This document shows positions 25,338 to 34,057 of a stretch of DNA of 64,000 nucleotides, piece after piece (the stretch's first letter is position 1; every line of letters starts with the position of its first letter). The position numbers and the translations under genes were made by a program. The stretch covers positions 186,001-250,000 of the forward strand of contig NZ_QSLN01000001.1 of assembly GCF_003368535.1 (NCBI RefSeq), read 5' to 3'. The notes below the pieces were generated by a model. The model was given only the letters and a program-made list of their open reading frames with translations, was not told where the DNA came from and did not search any database. Origin of the DNA: Ammonifex thiophilus (GTDB lineage Bacteria > Bacillota > Desulfotomaculia > Desulfotomaculales > Ammonificaceae).

Positions 25338-25820
25338 ATGGAAAGGAAGGCGCGCGTGGTGGTTTTGGGCTGCGGCCATCCTTACGGCGGCGACGACGCC
25401 GTGGGCCTGGAGGTGGTGCGGCGCCTCCGAGAGGAGGGTTTGCCGCCCGGGGTGGAGGCTGTAGAGTGCAGCACGGCGGGTCTGGGAATCTTGGACTTTC
25501 TTTACGGGGCCGAGAAGGCTATCTTGGTGGACGCGATGGTGGCCGACTTGCCGCCGGGATCGGTCCTGCGCCTGACCGAGGCGGATCTGCCTAAAGGGGC
25601 GAGGAGGCTTTCTGCCCACGACGTCACCGTGCGCGAGGCTCTGGCCTGGGGGAGGGAGGTGGGGGTGCCGATGCCCGAGGAGTTGATCGTCATCGGGATA
25701 GTGGGGAGGCAAATGGGGCTTTGGCAGGAGACCCTTTCCCCGGAGGTAGAGGAAGCGGTGCCCAGGGCGGTAGCCTTGGCCAGACGCGAAATCGAGCGGT
25801 TTTTGCAAAATGAATCTTAA
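25338..25820 (+). CDS. Hydrogenase maturation protease (HycI/FrcD family)
   Basis: This endopeptidase removes the C-terminal tail of the large subunit after nickel insertion. The family pattern is clear in its 160 residues: VVLGCGHPYGGDDAVG (with the metal-binding Asp in GDDAVG), then ILVDAMV with the second acidic site, and the His of SAHDVTV. The ATG at 25338 follows GGAGGAGGGAGC. It directly follows mvhA, whose tail beyond DPCFSCATH is the likely substrate. Confidence 0.93.
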   Translation: MERKARVVVLGCGHPYGGDDAVGLEVVRRLREEGLPPGVEAVECSTAGLGILDFLYGAEKAILVDAMVADLPPGSVLRLTEADLPKGARRLSAHDVTVREALAWGREVGVPMPEELIVIGIVGRQMGLWQETLSPEVEEAVPRAVALARREIERFLQNES

Positions 25821-25883
25821 GTACTAAAATTGACTTAAAGGAAAGGCCCCGTTCGGCTCGAAAGCTATAGAGGGGGCGAAAAA

Positions 25884-26282
25884 GTGCACGAACTCAGTAT
25901 CGTGCAGTCGATGATGGAGCTAATACAGGAGAGCGCCGCTGCCAACCGGGTGCGCCGGGTGACCAAGGTTAAGCTGGTGGTAGGGCAGCTTACCTTGGCC
26001 CAGCCCGATCTTCTGCAATTCGCCTTCGCCACTTTGAAGCCAGACACCATATTCGAAGAGGCAGTGCTGGAGATCGAGGAGCGCCCCTTGGTCATGCGCT
26101 GCCGCCAGTGTGGGGAAACCTTTGAGCCGGAGTACATCCAGTATGCCTGCCCTTCCTGCGGGGGGCGCTGCGAGGTCGTGAGCGGGAAAGAGCTTTACGT
26201 GGACTTCTACGAAGGGGATACGGAGGAGGAGGAACATGGAGATAAAAGTGGTGATGGGGCAACGGCTGCTTCGTGCCAATGA
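25884..26282 (+). CDS. hypA: Hydrogenase nickel-insertion protein HypA
   Basis: HypA delivers nickel with HypB. It starts MHELSIVQSMM, with His2 as the nickel ligand, and has the zinc site CRQCG ... CPSCGG near residues 73-95. GTG 25884 follows GAGGGGGCGAAAAA. The last 47 bases overlap hypB, so the tail after about residue 117 (GDTEEEEHG onward) lies outside the conserved domain. It opens the accessory block hypABFCDE. Confidence 0.96.
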   Translation: MHELSIVQSMMELIQESAAANRVRRVTKVKLVVGQLTLAQPDLLQFAFATLKPDTIFEEAVLEIEERPLVMRCRQCGETFEPEYIQYACPSCGGRCEVVSGKELYVDFYEGDTEEEEHGDKSGDGATAASCQ

Positions 26283-26916
26283 AGAAGTGGCGCAGAAGGT
26301 TAGGGAGCGCCTGGCAAGAAGCGCCTGCCTCATGGTGAACCTCATAAGCTCCCCCGGGGCGGGCAAAACCACCCTTTTAGAGGCTACTTTAAAGCGCCTG
26401 AAGGACCGGTGGCGCATAGGGGTGATCGAGGGGGACGTCTACACCGTCCGCGACGCGGCCCGCATAGCGCACCTTGAGGTCCCGGTGGTGCAGATCAACA
26501 CGGCAGGAGTGTGCCACCTCAACGCCTCCATGGTGACCAAGGCGCTGGAGGAGCTGGGGGAAGGTCCTTTCGACCTCATCTTCGTGGAAAACGTGGGGAA
26601 CCTGGTCTGCCCGGCCGAATTCGATCTAGGAGAAGATGCTAAGGTGGCCCTCTTGAGCGTTACGGAGGGAGTGGATAAGCCGGCGAAGTACCCGCTGGTT
26701 TTCGAGCAGGCCCAGCTCGTTCTCATAACCAAGGGAGATCTAATCCCCTACCTGGAGTTCGATCTGGGGGAGGTAGAGAAAGACGTACACCGCCTAAACC
26801 CTGAGGTTCCGATCATAGTCACCTCGGCTAAGACCGGAGAGGGGCTGGAAGCATGGTGCCAGTGGCTGGAAGAGCGGCTTCGGCAGAAAAAGGAGGCCGC
26901 GTCCGTTACCGCCTGA
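26236..26916 (+). CDS. hypB: Hydrogenase nickel-incorporation GTPase HypB
   Basis: HypB is the GTPase that drives nickel transfer into the large subunit. The P-loop SSPGAGKTT lies near residues 37-45, IEGDV and ENVGNLVCPAEFDLG follow with the conserved metal/GTP Cys, and TKGDLIPYLEFDL holds the specificity loop. No His-rich nickel store is present at the N-terminus. It has 226 residues. ATG 26236 follows GGAGGAGGAAC and overlaps hypA; hypF starts within its last 64 bases. Confidence 0.96.
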   Translation: MEIKVVMGQRLLRANEEVAQKVRERLARSACLMVNLISSPGAGKTTLLEATLKRLKDRWRIGVIEGDVYTVRDAARIAHLEVPVVQINTAGVCHLNASMVTKALEELGEGPFDLIFVENVGNLVCPAEFDLGEDAKVALLSVTEGVDKPAKYPLVFEQAQLVLITKGDLIPYLEFDLGEVEKDVHRLNPEVPIIVTSAKTGEGLEAWCQWLEERLRQKKEAASVTA

Positions 26917-29174
26917 CCGTCAAGGGCACGGTGCAGGGCGTGGGCTTCCGTCCCTTCGTCTACCACCTGGCCATGAAGTACGGGCTTAAGGGCTTCGTGC
27001 GCAACGACGCTCAGGGGGTCTATGTGGAAGTGGAGGGTGGGGAGGAGGAGGTCAAGCGCTTCTGCAAGGAACTTCGCCAGCACCCCCCGCGCCTGGCCCG
27101 GATAGCTGAGCTTCTGGTGGAGGTGCTGCCGCCGGCGGGTTACTCCGCCTTTGAGATAGATTCGAGCCGTGCGGCTCCGGAGAAGGAGGCGCTGGTTCCT
27201 CCGGACGTGGCCATCTGCCCCGATTGTGCCCGGGAGATTTTCGATCCCGAGAACCGGCACTACCTTTACCCCTTTACTAACTGCACCAACTGCGGCCCCC
27301 GTTTCACCATCGTGCGGGAACTCCCTTACGACCGGGCGCGCACCTCCATGGCTTCTTTCCCCATGTGCCCGGACTGTTCCCGCGAGTACCACGACCCCTT
27401 GGACCGGCGCTTCCACGCCCAGCCGGTGGCCTGCCCGCGCTGTGGCCCCCAGCTCGAGCTTTACGATGCTCAGGGGAGATCGGTGGAGGGTGACTGGCGG
27501 GAGAACTGCTGGGAACTTTTGCGGGCGGGGAAGATCCTGGCGGTTAAGGGCTTGGGCGGCTTTCACTTGGCCTGTAACGCCCTGGATCCGCGGGCGGTAG
27601 CTTTACTGCGCCAGCGCAAGCGGCGTCCCCACAAGCCCTTGGCCGTCATGGCGCGGGATGTGGAGGTGGTGCGCCGCTTCTGCGAGCTTGGACCTCTGGA
27701 GGAGGAGCTTCTGACCTCCCCGGCGGCGCCCATCGTGGTGCTGAAGCGACGCCCGGAGGCGGGCCTTCCAGAGGAGCTGGCTCCCGGCCTTAAAACCCTG
27801 GGGGTCATGCTGCCTTACACGCCGCTACACCTCCTGCTCCTGCAAGGTCCCCTTCCCTTGCTGGTCATGACCAGCGGCAACCGCTCGGGCCTGCCCCTTT
27901 GCAAGGACAACGAGCGAGCCTGGGAGGAGTTAGGAGATATTGCCGACTACTTCCTCATTCACAACCGGGACATCGTCAACCGCTGCGACGACTCGGTAGT
28001 AGCGGTGATGGGGGATACACCCGTCTTTTACCGGCGCTCGCGAGGCTACGTCCCTCAACCGGTCAAGGTACCGACGGGGGAAGGGCCGGTGGTGCTGGGA
28101 ATAGGCGGGGAGATGAAGAACACCTTCTGCCTCCTGCGGCGGGGTGAAGCCTTCTTGAGCCAGCACATAGGGGAGCTCGACACGGTGGAAGGGGAGGAGA
28201 ACCTAAAGACCAGCCTGGAGAACTTCACCAGGCTTCTGGGGGTTAAGCCGGAAGTCATAGGCTACGACCTGCACCCCGACTACCGCTCTTCCCGCCTGGC
28301 GCGGGAGCTGGAGGCCAAATACCGCTTTGCCGTCCAGCATCACCACGCTCACATGGCGTCCTGCCTGGCCGAAAATGGGGTTGAGGGACCTGCCATCGGG
28401 GTAATTCTGGATGGGACCGGCTACGGTACCGACGGATGCCTGTGGGGCTTTGAGATCCTAACCGGCGATTTCAGCCGGTTCGAGCGCCATTACCACCTGG
28501 CTTACGTCCCCCTCCCGGGTGGGGAGGCGGCCATAAAGCACCCCTGGCGGATAGCCGTCTCCTACCTCCTCACTTTTCTAGGGGAGGAGGGACGAGAGTG
28601 GTCCCGCCGGCTCTTCGGCGCCAAGGAGCAAGAGCTTTCCCTGGTGGAAAAAATAATCACCCAGCGGATAAACGCCCCGCTGGCTTGCGGCTGCGGCCGC
28701 CTCTTCGACGCAGTGGCCGCCCTTTTGGGGGTGAGGTGGGAGATAAGCTACGAGGGGCAGGCGGCGATAGAGCTGGGGGAAATGGTCCTGCCGCTAGAAA
28801 AAGGCAAGCGCCTTCCTCCTTACCCCTTCGCCTTCGGAGGGGAGGAGATATCCCCGGCTCCCCTCTTCCTGGAGCTCCTGGCCGATCTGGCGCGGGGAGA
28901 AGACAAACGGATCATCAGCACCCGTTTCCACAACACCGTGGTTGCCATGGTACGGGAGGCGGTGGCCCGAGTGGCAAGAAGTACCGGGCTTACCGCCGTG
29001 GCCCTGAGCGGGGGTACCTGGCAGAACCCCTACCTTTTCGCTCTGGCCCGGGAGTCTTTGGAGGCCCTGGGGCTTAAAGTGCTTTACCACCGGCAAGTGC
29101 CGGCCAACGACGGCGGCCTGTGTCTAGGCCAGGCAGCCGTAGCTTATAAGAGGTGGTGGGAAGAGTGTGTCTAG
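26853..29174 (+). CDS. hypF: Carbamoyltransferase HypF
   Basis: HypF makes the thiocarbamate on HypE that becomes the cyanide ligands. The 773 residues show an N-terminal acylphosphatase domain (GTVQGVGFRPFVYHLA), two zinc fingers (CPDCAREIF ... CTNCGPRF and CPDCSREY ... CPRCGP, about 120-205), a YrdC-like domain (KGLGGFHLACNA, LKTLGVMLPYTPLHLLLL read in pieces, MTSGNRSGLP) and a C-terminal Kae1-like domain with the metal motif QHHHAHMASCLAENG. ATG 26853 lies inside hypB; GTG 26856 and 26862 are alternative starts. Confidence 0.96.
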   Translation: MVPVAGRAASAEKGGRVRYRLTVKGTVQGVGFRPFVYHLAMKYGLKGFVRNDAQGVYVEVEGGEEEVKRFCKELRQHPPRLARIAELLVEVLPPAGYSAFEIDSSRAAPEKEALVPPDVAICPDCAREIFDPENRHYLYPFTNCTNCGPRFTIVRELPYDRARTSMASFPMCPDCSREYHDPLDRRFHAQPVACPRCGPQLELYDAQGRSVEGDWRENCWELLRAGKILAVKGLGGFHLACNALDPRAVALLRQRKRRPHKPLAVMARDVEVVRRFCELGPLEEELLTSPAAPIVVLKRRPEAGLPEELAPGLKTLGVMLPYTPLHLLLLQGPLPLLVMTSGNRSGLPLCKDNERAWEELGDIADYFLIHNRDIVNRCDDSVVAVMGDTPVFYRRSRGYVPQPVKVPTGEGPVVLGIGGEMKNTFCLLRRGEAFLSQHIGELDTVEGEENLKTSLENFTRLLGVKPEVIGYDLHPDYRSSRLARELEAKYRFAVQHHHAHMASCLAENGVEGPAIGVILDGTGYGTDGCLWGFEILTGDFSRFERHYHLAYVPLPGGEAAIKHPWRIAVSYLLTFLGEEGREWSRRLFGAKEQELSLVEKIITQRINAPLACGCGRLFDAVAALLGVRWEISYEGQAAIELGEMVLPLEKGKRLPPYPFAFGGEEISPAPLFLELLADLARGEDKRIISTRFHNTVVAMVREAVARVARSTGLTAVALSGGTWQNPYLFALARESLEALGLKVLYHRQVPANDGGLCLGQAAVAYKRWWEECV

Positions 29175-29437
29175 GAATACCGGGGAGGATCGTGGAGGTC
29201 TACCCCGAAGAGCACGTGGCCGTGATCGAAACTTTCGGCGTGCGCCAGCGCATCAGCACCTTCCTCATCGGTGAGGTGGAGGTGGGGGAGTACGTCATGG
29301 TGCACGCCGGCTACGCCATTGAGAAGGTGGATGTGGAAGAAGCCCAGGAGCGCCTTAAGCTTTGGGAGGAAATATTAAGGTATGCAGATATGGGAGAGAC
29401 TGAGAGACCCGGCGACCGGACGGAAACTGGCCGGTAG
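29165..29437 (+). CDS. hypC: Hydrogenase assembly chaperone HypC
   Basis: HypC carries the Fe(CN)2CO unit with HypD to the large subunit. The key residue is the Cys directly after the initiator Met, so the start is placed at GTG 29165, which gives M-C-L-G-I-P-G; a longer frame from 29153 would bury it. The OB-like fold follows (RISTFLIGEVEVGEYVMVHAGYAIEKV). It overlaps the hypF stop by 10 bases and extends 56 bases into hypD. Confidence 0.93.
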   Translation: MCLGIPGRIVEVYPEEHVAVIETFGVRQRISTFLIGEVEVGEYVMVHAGYAIEKVDVEEAQERLKLWEEILRYADMGETERPGDRTETGR

Positions 29438-30488
29438 GGTGCAGGAGTTGGCCGCTCAAGTAAGCGACCGCTTGGGGCGGCGGCTTATTTTCATGGAGGT
29501 TTGCGGCACCCACACCATGGCCATCTCCCGCTCCGGCATAAGAAGTCTCTTGAAGGATTACCTGGAGCTGCGCAGTGGTCCCGGCTGCCCGGTGTGCGTC
29601 ACCGATCAAGCGGACATCGACCGCATGATAGCTCTGGCGCGGCTGGAGGGCGTGGTGGTGGGCACTTTCGGCGACATGGTGCGGGTGCCGGGGAGCTTCT
29701 CTTCCCTGGAGCGCGAGCGAGCTCTGGGGGCCGAGGTGAAGATCTTTTACTCTCCCGCTGAAGCGGTAGCCTGGGCGGAGGCCAATCCCTCCAGGCAAAT
29801 GGTCTTCCTGGGTGTGGGCTTCGAGACCACCGCTCCCGGCGTGGCGCTGAGCATTAAAGAGGCGGCCCGGAAGGGACTTAGGAACTTCAGCGTCTACGTC
29901 TCCCACAAACTCATCCCCCCGGCCTTAAAGGCCCTGCTGGTTGATCCAGAAATAAAGCTTGACGGTTTTCTCCTGCCGGGGCATGTGAGCACCATTATAG
30001 GACGCCGCGCCTACCTCTTCCTGGAGGATTATGGTATGCCGGCGGTGGTGGCTGGGTTTGAACCCAACGAAATCTTGGATGCCGTTCGAGAGTTACTTGA
30101 GATGCTACTCGAAGGCAAGGCGGAGGTGCGCAACGCTTACTCCCACGTGGTGCGGGAGGAAGGCAACCTGCGGGCGCAGAAGCTTTTGGCGGAGGTCTTC
30201 ACTGTCTGCGACGCTTCCTGGCGAGGCTTCGGATGCATACCGCAAAGTGGCCTCAGGCTTAGAGAGGAGCTGGCCGCCTTTGACGCTGCGCGGCGCTTCG
30301 AGCTTCCCCCGGTGGAGGTGCGCGTGCCACCGGGCTGTGCTTGCGGGGAGATCCTCAAGGGAAAGCTTACCCCCAAAGATTGCCCCCTCTTCGCCCGGGC
30401 CTGCCATCCCACACATCCCGTTGGCCCCTGCATGGTGTCCTCTGAAGGTGCCTGCGCCGCCTACTACCGCTACGAACGGGAGGTTTAG
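29382..30488 (+). CDS. hypD: Hydrogenase Fe(CN)2CO assembly protein HypD
   Basis: HypD is the iron-sulfur scaffold on which the Fe(CN)2CO group is built with HypC. Conserved parts are visible: FMEVCGTHTMAISRSGIRSL near residue 38-57, GPGCPVCVT near 65, GFETTAPG, and the C-terminal cysteines CACGEILKG, CPLFARAC and GPCMVSSEGAC. It has 368 residues, full length. ATG 29382 lies within hypC. Confidence 0.96.
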   Translation: MQIWERLRDPATGRKLAGRVQELAAQVSDRLGRRLIFMEVCGTHTMAISRSGIRSLLKDYLELRSGPGCPVCVTDQADIDRMIALARLEGVVVGTFGDMVRVPGSFSSLERERALGAEVKIFYSPAEAVAWAEANPSRQMVFLGVGFETTAPGVALSIKEAARKGLRNFSVYVSHKLIPPALKALLVDPEIKLDGFLLPGHVSTIIGRRAYLFLEDYGMPAVVAGFEPNEILDAVRELLEMLLEGKAEVRNAYSHVVREEGNLRAQKLLAEVFTVCDASWRGFGCIPQSGLRLREELAAFDAARRFELPPVEVRVPPGCACGEILKGKLTPKDCPLFARACHPTHPVGPCMVSSEGACAAYYRYEREV

Positions 30489-30491
30489 AAA

Positions 30492-31499
30492 TTGGCTCAG
30501 GACGTGATTTTGCTGGCTCACGGCGACGGCGGAGCACTTACCTACCGACTGGTAAAAGATCTTTTTTTACGCTACTTCCCTGGTCAGGCCCTGCAAGCCC
30601 TCACCGACGCCGCAGCTTTAGATTTGCCGGCGGGCAGGCTGGCGGTGAGCACCGACGCTTTCGTGGTGAGTCCCCCCTTCTTCCCCGGAGGCGATATAGG
30701 GAAGCTGGCGGTCTGCGGCACCGTTAACGACCTGGCGGTGAGCGGTGCCCGCCCCCTTTACTTGACCGCCTCTTTCTTGCTGGAGGAGGGGCTTTCCCTG
30801 GCAGACTTGGAGCGGGTGGTGGCTTCCATGGCCGCCACCTGCCGAGAGGCGGGGGTGGAGATCGTGGCGGGGGATACCAAGGTGGTGGAGCGGGGAAAGC
30901 TCGACCGGATTTTCATCAGCACTACCGGCGTGGGGATCATCCCGCCGGAGGTGGACTTGGGCTACCACCGCGTGGCCCCTGGAGACCGCATTTTGGTAAA
31001 CGGCGGGATGGGGGAGCACGGGCTGGCCATCCTAGCCCTGCGCTCGGGCCTGGACTTCGCCGGGCAACTCAAAAGCGACTGTGCCCCGCTCAACGGCATA
31101 ATCGCCGATCTCCTGGCTGCGGTGCCAGGAGTGAAGCTCATGCGCGATCTCACCCGGGGGGGCCTGGTCACGGCCGCCAAGGAGATCGCCCTGGCCACGG
31201 GTAAAGACCTTCTGCTGGAAGAGGAGGCGATCCCCGTTTCCGGCTTAGTGCGAGGGGCGGCCGACCTTCTGGGGCTTGACCCCCTTTACCTGGCCAACGA
31301 GGGCAAATTCATGGCCATAGTGGCTCCTGAGGAGGCGGAAAAAGCCCTGGCGGTGCTACGCCAGCACCCCCTGGGAAAGGAGGCCGCCATCGTCGGGGAG
31401 GTGCGGGAGGGCAAGGGCAATGTCTACCTCAGGACGGCTTTCGGAGGAACCAAGCTCATGGACATGCTGGCCGGCGCTCCCCTTCCCCGCATCTGCTAG
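30492..31499 (+). CDS. hypE: Carbamoyl-dehydrating enzyme HypE
   Basis: HypE dehydrates the thiocarboxamide on its own C-terminal Cys to thiocyanate, the cyanide donor. The protein ends LPRIC with Cys335 as the last residue, the diagnostic feature. The N-terminus (LAHGDGGALTYRLV) and the PurM-like core (STDAFVVSPPFFPGGDIGKL, DLTRGGLVTAAKEIA) are complete. TTG 30492 follows GGGAGGT three bases after hypD. It closes the hyp operon; a 7-bp GCAGGAA/TTCCTGC repeat sits at the stop. Confidence 0.96.
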   Translation: MAQDVILLAHGDGGALTYRLVKDLFLRYFPGQALQALTDAAALDLPAGRLAVSTDAFVVSPPFFPGGDIGKLAVCGTVNDLAVSGARPLYLTASFLLEEGLSLADLERVVASMAATCREAGVEIVAGDTKVVERGKLDRIFISTTGVGIIPPEVDLGYHRVAPGDRILVNGGMGEHGLAILALRSGLDFAGQLKSDCAPLNGIIADLLAAVPGVKLMRDLTRGGLVTAAKEIALATGKDLLLEEEAIPVSGLVRGAADLLGLDPLYLANEGKFMAIVAPEEAEKALAVLRQHPLGKEAAIVGEVREGKGNVYLRTAFGGTKLMDMLAGAPLPRIC

Positions 31500-31563
31500 C
31501 AGGAATTTCTCTTCCTGCCGGCGAAGAGTAAAGGCTCAACGGCTTTTGGCAGGGGGGAAAGCC

Positions 31564-32766
31564 TTGACCGATAGAGAAGCTTGGCAGCAGGACGTCGTCG
31601 CCAGAGTGAGGAAGCTACAAAAAGCTTTGCAGGAGCAGGAGATAGAAGGGGCCCTGCTGGTGCAAAGCGCCGACATATTTTACTACACCGGTACTTTTCA
31701 GAACGGCCACCTTTACCTGCCGGTGGAAGGAGAGCCCATTTACCTGGTGCGCCGTAGCGTGGAGAGAGCGCGTGCCACCACCCTCTGCGGGCGGGTGGTA
31801 AAGCTTCAAAGCTTCCGGCAAATCCCGGCCCTGCTTCAGGAGCACGGCTTTAAGCTCCCCCGGACTTTGGGTTTGGAACTCGACATTCTTCCGGTGAGCT
31901 ACTTTCTTCAGTACCAGAAGCTTTTTCCCCATACCCAGTTCCGGGACGTATCTCCCATCATCCGCCGGCAGCGGGCGGTAAAATCGGCTTATGAACTGGA
32001 GCTCTTGCGCGAGAGCGGCCGGCGGCTCGACCAAATGCTGGCCGCCGTTCCTGGCCTAGTAGAGCTGGGCGAGACGGAGGTGGCCCTGGCGGGGCGCCTG
32101 GAAGGGGAGGCCCGCCGCCTGGGGCACCAGGGGCTGGTGCGCTTCCGCGGCTTCAACCCCGACTTTTTCATGGGGCACTTCCTCACCGGCCCCAGCGCTG
32201 CCGAGCCTTCCTACTTCGACGGCCCGGTGTCCGGGCCGGGCCTAGATCCTTCCTTCGCCTTTGGCCCGAGCTGGCGTCGCCTGGCAGAAAACGAGCCTAT
32301 CTATGTGGATTACGCCTTCGCCTGGCGGGGCTATGTAACTGATGCCACCCGGGTCTACGTCGTAGGGAGGTTAAAGCCGGAGCTGGAAAGAGCCCACCAG
32401 GTGGCCCTGGAAATCCAGCAGGCCCTGCTGGAGGAGATCCGTCCCGGTAAAAGCCCGGCTTCTCTTTACGAGCTGGCCTGCCGGATGAGCGAGAAGGCGG
32501 GGCTAAAGGAATACTTCCAGGGGTGGCAGCAACCGGTGCGCTTCATCGGGCACGGCGTGGGGCTTGAGCTCAACGACCTCCCCGTGCTGGCTCCCGGCGT
32601 GGAGGAGCCGCTGGAAGCAGGGATGGTGATAGCCATCGAGCCCAAGTTCGTCTTTCCCGGGGAAGGAGCGGTGGGGATAGAGAACACGGTGGTGGTCACT
32701 CCTTCCGGTGCCCGGCGCCTCACCAACTATCCTGATGCCGTCCAGATCCTATCGGGAAGGAATTAA
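31564..32766 (+). CDS. M24 family metallopeptidase (Xaa-Pro aminopeptidase-like)
   Basis: The protein has a creatinase N-terminal domain (about 1-140) and a pita-bread peptidase domain. All five expected metal ligands are visible: Asp in IYVDYAF, Asp in VTDATRVY, His in GHGVGLELND, Glu in AIEPKF and Glu in GIENTVVVT. It likely removes an N-terminal residue before proline from peptides in the cytoplasm. The open frame begins inside hypE, but AGGGGGG at 31551-31557 points to TTG 31564, giving 400 residues. It converges with the next gene, overlapping by 18 bases. Confidence 0.88.
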   Translation: MTDREAWQQDVVARVRKLQKALQEQEIEGALLVQSADIFYYTGTFQNGHLYLPVEGEPIYLVRRSVERARATTLCGRVVKLQSFRQIPALLQEHGFKLPRTLGLELDILPVSYFLQYQKLFPHTQFRDVSPIIRRQRAVKSAYELELLRESGRRLDQMLAAVPGLVELGETEVALAGRLEGEARRLGHQGLVRFRGFNPDFFMGHFLTGPSAAEPSYFDGPVSGPGLDPSFAFGPSWRRLAENEPIYVDYAFAWRGYVTDATRVYVVGRLKPELERAHQVALEIQQALLEEIRPGKSPASLYELACRMSEKAGLKEYFQGWQQPVRFIGHGVGLELNDLPVLAPGVEEPLEAGMVIAIEPKFVFPGEGAVGIENTVVVTPSGARRLTNYPDAVQILSGRN

Positions 32767-33144
32767 AGTTGCTCCCAGCGTGCTCCCTAAAGCGCCGCCG
32801 AGGAGGAGCAGGAAGAGCTTCTTCAACAGGTGAGCAGTCACCACCGGCCCCGGGTAGAAAATGAGGGAGGTAAACCAAAGGAGGATAAAAAGGACCGTTC
32901 CCACGGTAAGACCGTGCAGCAGCACCTTGCTCGCCGCCCGGCGGGCTGCTAGGACCCCGCCGGCGAAGCTCCCCAGGAAAAGCCCGGAGCTGGCGAAATA
33001 GGGGAGAAGCCTTTCGGGTAAAGGAGCGAAATAGAAGAGCGCGGCGGTCAAAAGGGTGAAACCCAGGACGAAGGAAGCCGCCCCGAAGACGCCCTGTCCC
33101 ACGGCGGACAAGCTAAAAGATCCCTTTTCCTCGTGTCCACGCAA
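32749..33144 (-). CDS. TIGR04086/YrzE-type small membrane protein
   Basis: The 131-residue protein has four predicted membrane helices with the Gly/Ala-rich pattern (SSGLFLGSFAGGVLAARRA, then a C-terminal LLLLGGALGSTLGA) of the TIGR04086/DUF3792 family found in spore-forming Firmicutes; its function is unknown. Reading leftward, it starts at TTG 33144 behind GGAGGAGGGGG. The end overlaps the M24 peptidase gene on the other strand. The family call is from pattern memory, so a different small membrane family is possible. Confidence 0.6.
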   Translation of the reverse strand: MRGHEEKGSFSLSAVGQGVFGAASFVLGFTLLTAALFYFAPLPERLLPYFASSGLFLGSFAGGVLAARRAASKVLLHGLTVGTVLFILLWFTSLIFYPGPVVTAHLLKKLFLLLLGGALGSTLGATLIPSR

Positions 33145-33219
33145 TTTCTAACCCCCTCCTCCGTAACAACCTTATGCGGGAGCGGAGAGGGTTAGAAGTT
33201 CCTTTAGATTAAAACAAAA

Positions 33220-33296
33220 TGGCGGGGGAGGCAGGACTTGAACCCACAGCCCGCGGCTTTGGAGGCCGCTGCTCTACCATGTTGAGCTACTCCCCC
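33220..33296 (-). tRNA. tRNA-Trp (anticodon CCA)
   Basis: The minus strand folds as a full cloverleaf: acceptor GGGGGAG pairing with CTCCCCC, discriminator G and an encoded 3' CCA (33220-33222), a D arm (TAGCTC ... GAGC), the anticodon stem GCGGC/GCCGC with loop CTCCAAA (anticodon CCA), and a T arm GTGGGTTCAAGTCCTGC. Anticodon CCA reads UGG, so this is tRNA-Trp. No integration repeat of its 3' end was seen in the window. Confidence 0.95.
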
Positions 33297-33308
33297 GCTT
33301 CTGGCTTT

Positions 33309-33337
33309 ATTATAAGCTCCCCCTGCCGGAAAGTCAA
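33309..33337 (-). promoter_or_regulatory. Promoter of tRNA-Trp
   Basis: On the minus strand, TTGACT (33337-33332) and a perfect TATAAT (33314-33309) are separated by 17 bases, and the -10 ends 12 bases before the mature tRNA. This is a near-consensus vegetative promoter. Confidence 0.88.
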
Positions 33338-33468
33338 CCTGGGCAAGCTCGGTGTCCGTGTCAAGATCCAGTCTCCGTCCTCCATAGCTGGCTCGGAAGA
33401 GGGTGCAGTTACCGGAGGGCAGTGCATAAAGTGTACCGGAAGCTCTAGAATAAAGGAGTGGGTAGTGC

Positions 33469-33879
33469 TTGTCTTCTTTTGGGCTGGCCTTCGGCGTGAT
33501 GCTTCTGATCTTCAGTTCCCTCATTTACCCGGTCGTCCGGATGCTCCGGTCCGATCCTTCTTTTCTTAAGAAAGCCCTTTCGGAAGTGGTCGATTGCCGG
33601 GAAGGGGAGCCGGTGCTGGTGCCCAGCTCCAGCCGCCTCATCGCCCTGGCCGGTCTTATCGTCATCCTGGCGGTGGACGGCGGCATCGCCACCGTGATCC
33701 TTCACCGGCTGGCGGAGGGAGCTCCCCTCCCGGAGCTCGACAAGGTGAACTATTTTCTTATCTGCCAGGCGGGACTCTTCGCTCCTTATGCCGTCTCCAA
33801 GCTGGCGGAAGTGATCCGCCTTCCTTTCCTTAAGAAAGGCTTTGCCGAGACTTCCCCTCCTGCGCCGAAAAACCAGTAG
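33469..33879 (+). CDS. Hypothetical membrane protein
   Basis: I do not recognise a family. The 136-residue protein has three likely membrane helices (about 2-24, 57-80 and 93-113) and a soluble loop with DCREGEPVLVPSSS between the first two. TTG 33469 follows AAAGGAG 10 bases upstream. It is flanked by the tRNA-Trp promoter on the left and the AT-rich stretch on the right. TTTTTT follows the stop, without a clear stem. Confidence 0.6.
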   Translation: MSSFGLAFGVMLLIFSSLIYPVVRMLRSDPSFLKKALSEVVDCREGEPVLVPSSSRLIALAGLIVILAVDGGIATVILHRLAEGAPLPELDKVNYFLICQAGLFAPYAVSKLAEVIRLPFLKKGFAETSPPAPKNQ

Positions 33880-34057
33880 TTTTTTATGTCTTTACTAAAA
33901 AGGAAGGTATAAGGAGTTTTGTTTTCTTTTCGGCAGGTAACGTGCCAACGTTGGCCTCTAACCCGGGGATTTGGCATAAAATAGGGGAATTAAGCTCTTG
34001 TTTTTTTTGCTTCTATGATATTTCCTGAAGCAGGAAGGCAGGAAAGAAAGGGAGAAC
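33880..34057 (+). other. AT-richer stretch without a convincing gene
   Basis: This begins about 600 bases (33880-34482) without a normal gene and is richer in A and T than most of the window. It holds T-runs, a perfect 12-base palindrome GCCAACGTTGGC at 33944-33955 and a small TTCCTG/CAGGAA repeat at 34022-34036. A minus-strand open frame of 116 codons (33990-34340) has no protein-like character, and I do not call it. Confidence 0.6.

Noticed and set aside
25831-25872. TTGACT and TATAGA before hypA as a promoter
   Set aside because: The two boxes are 30 bases apart, far from the usual 16-18.
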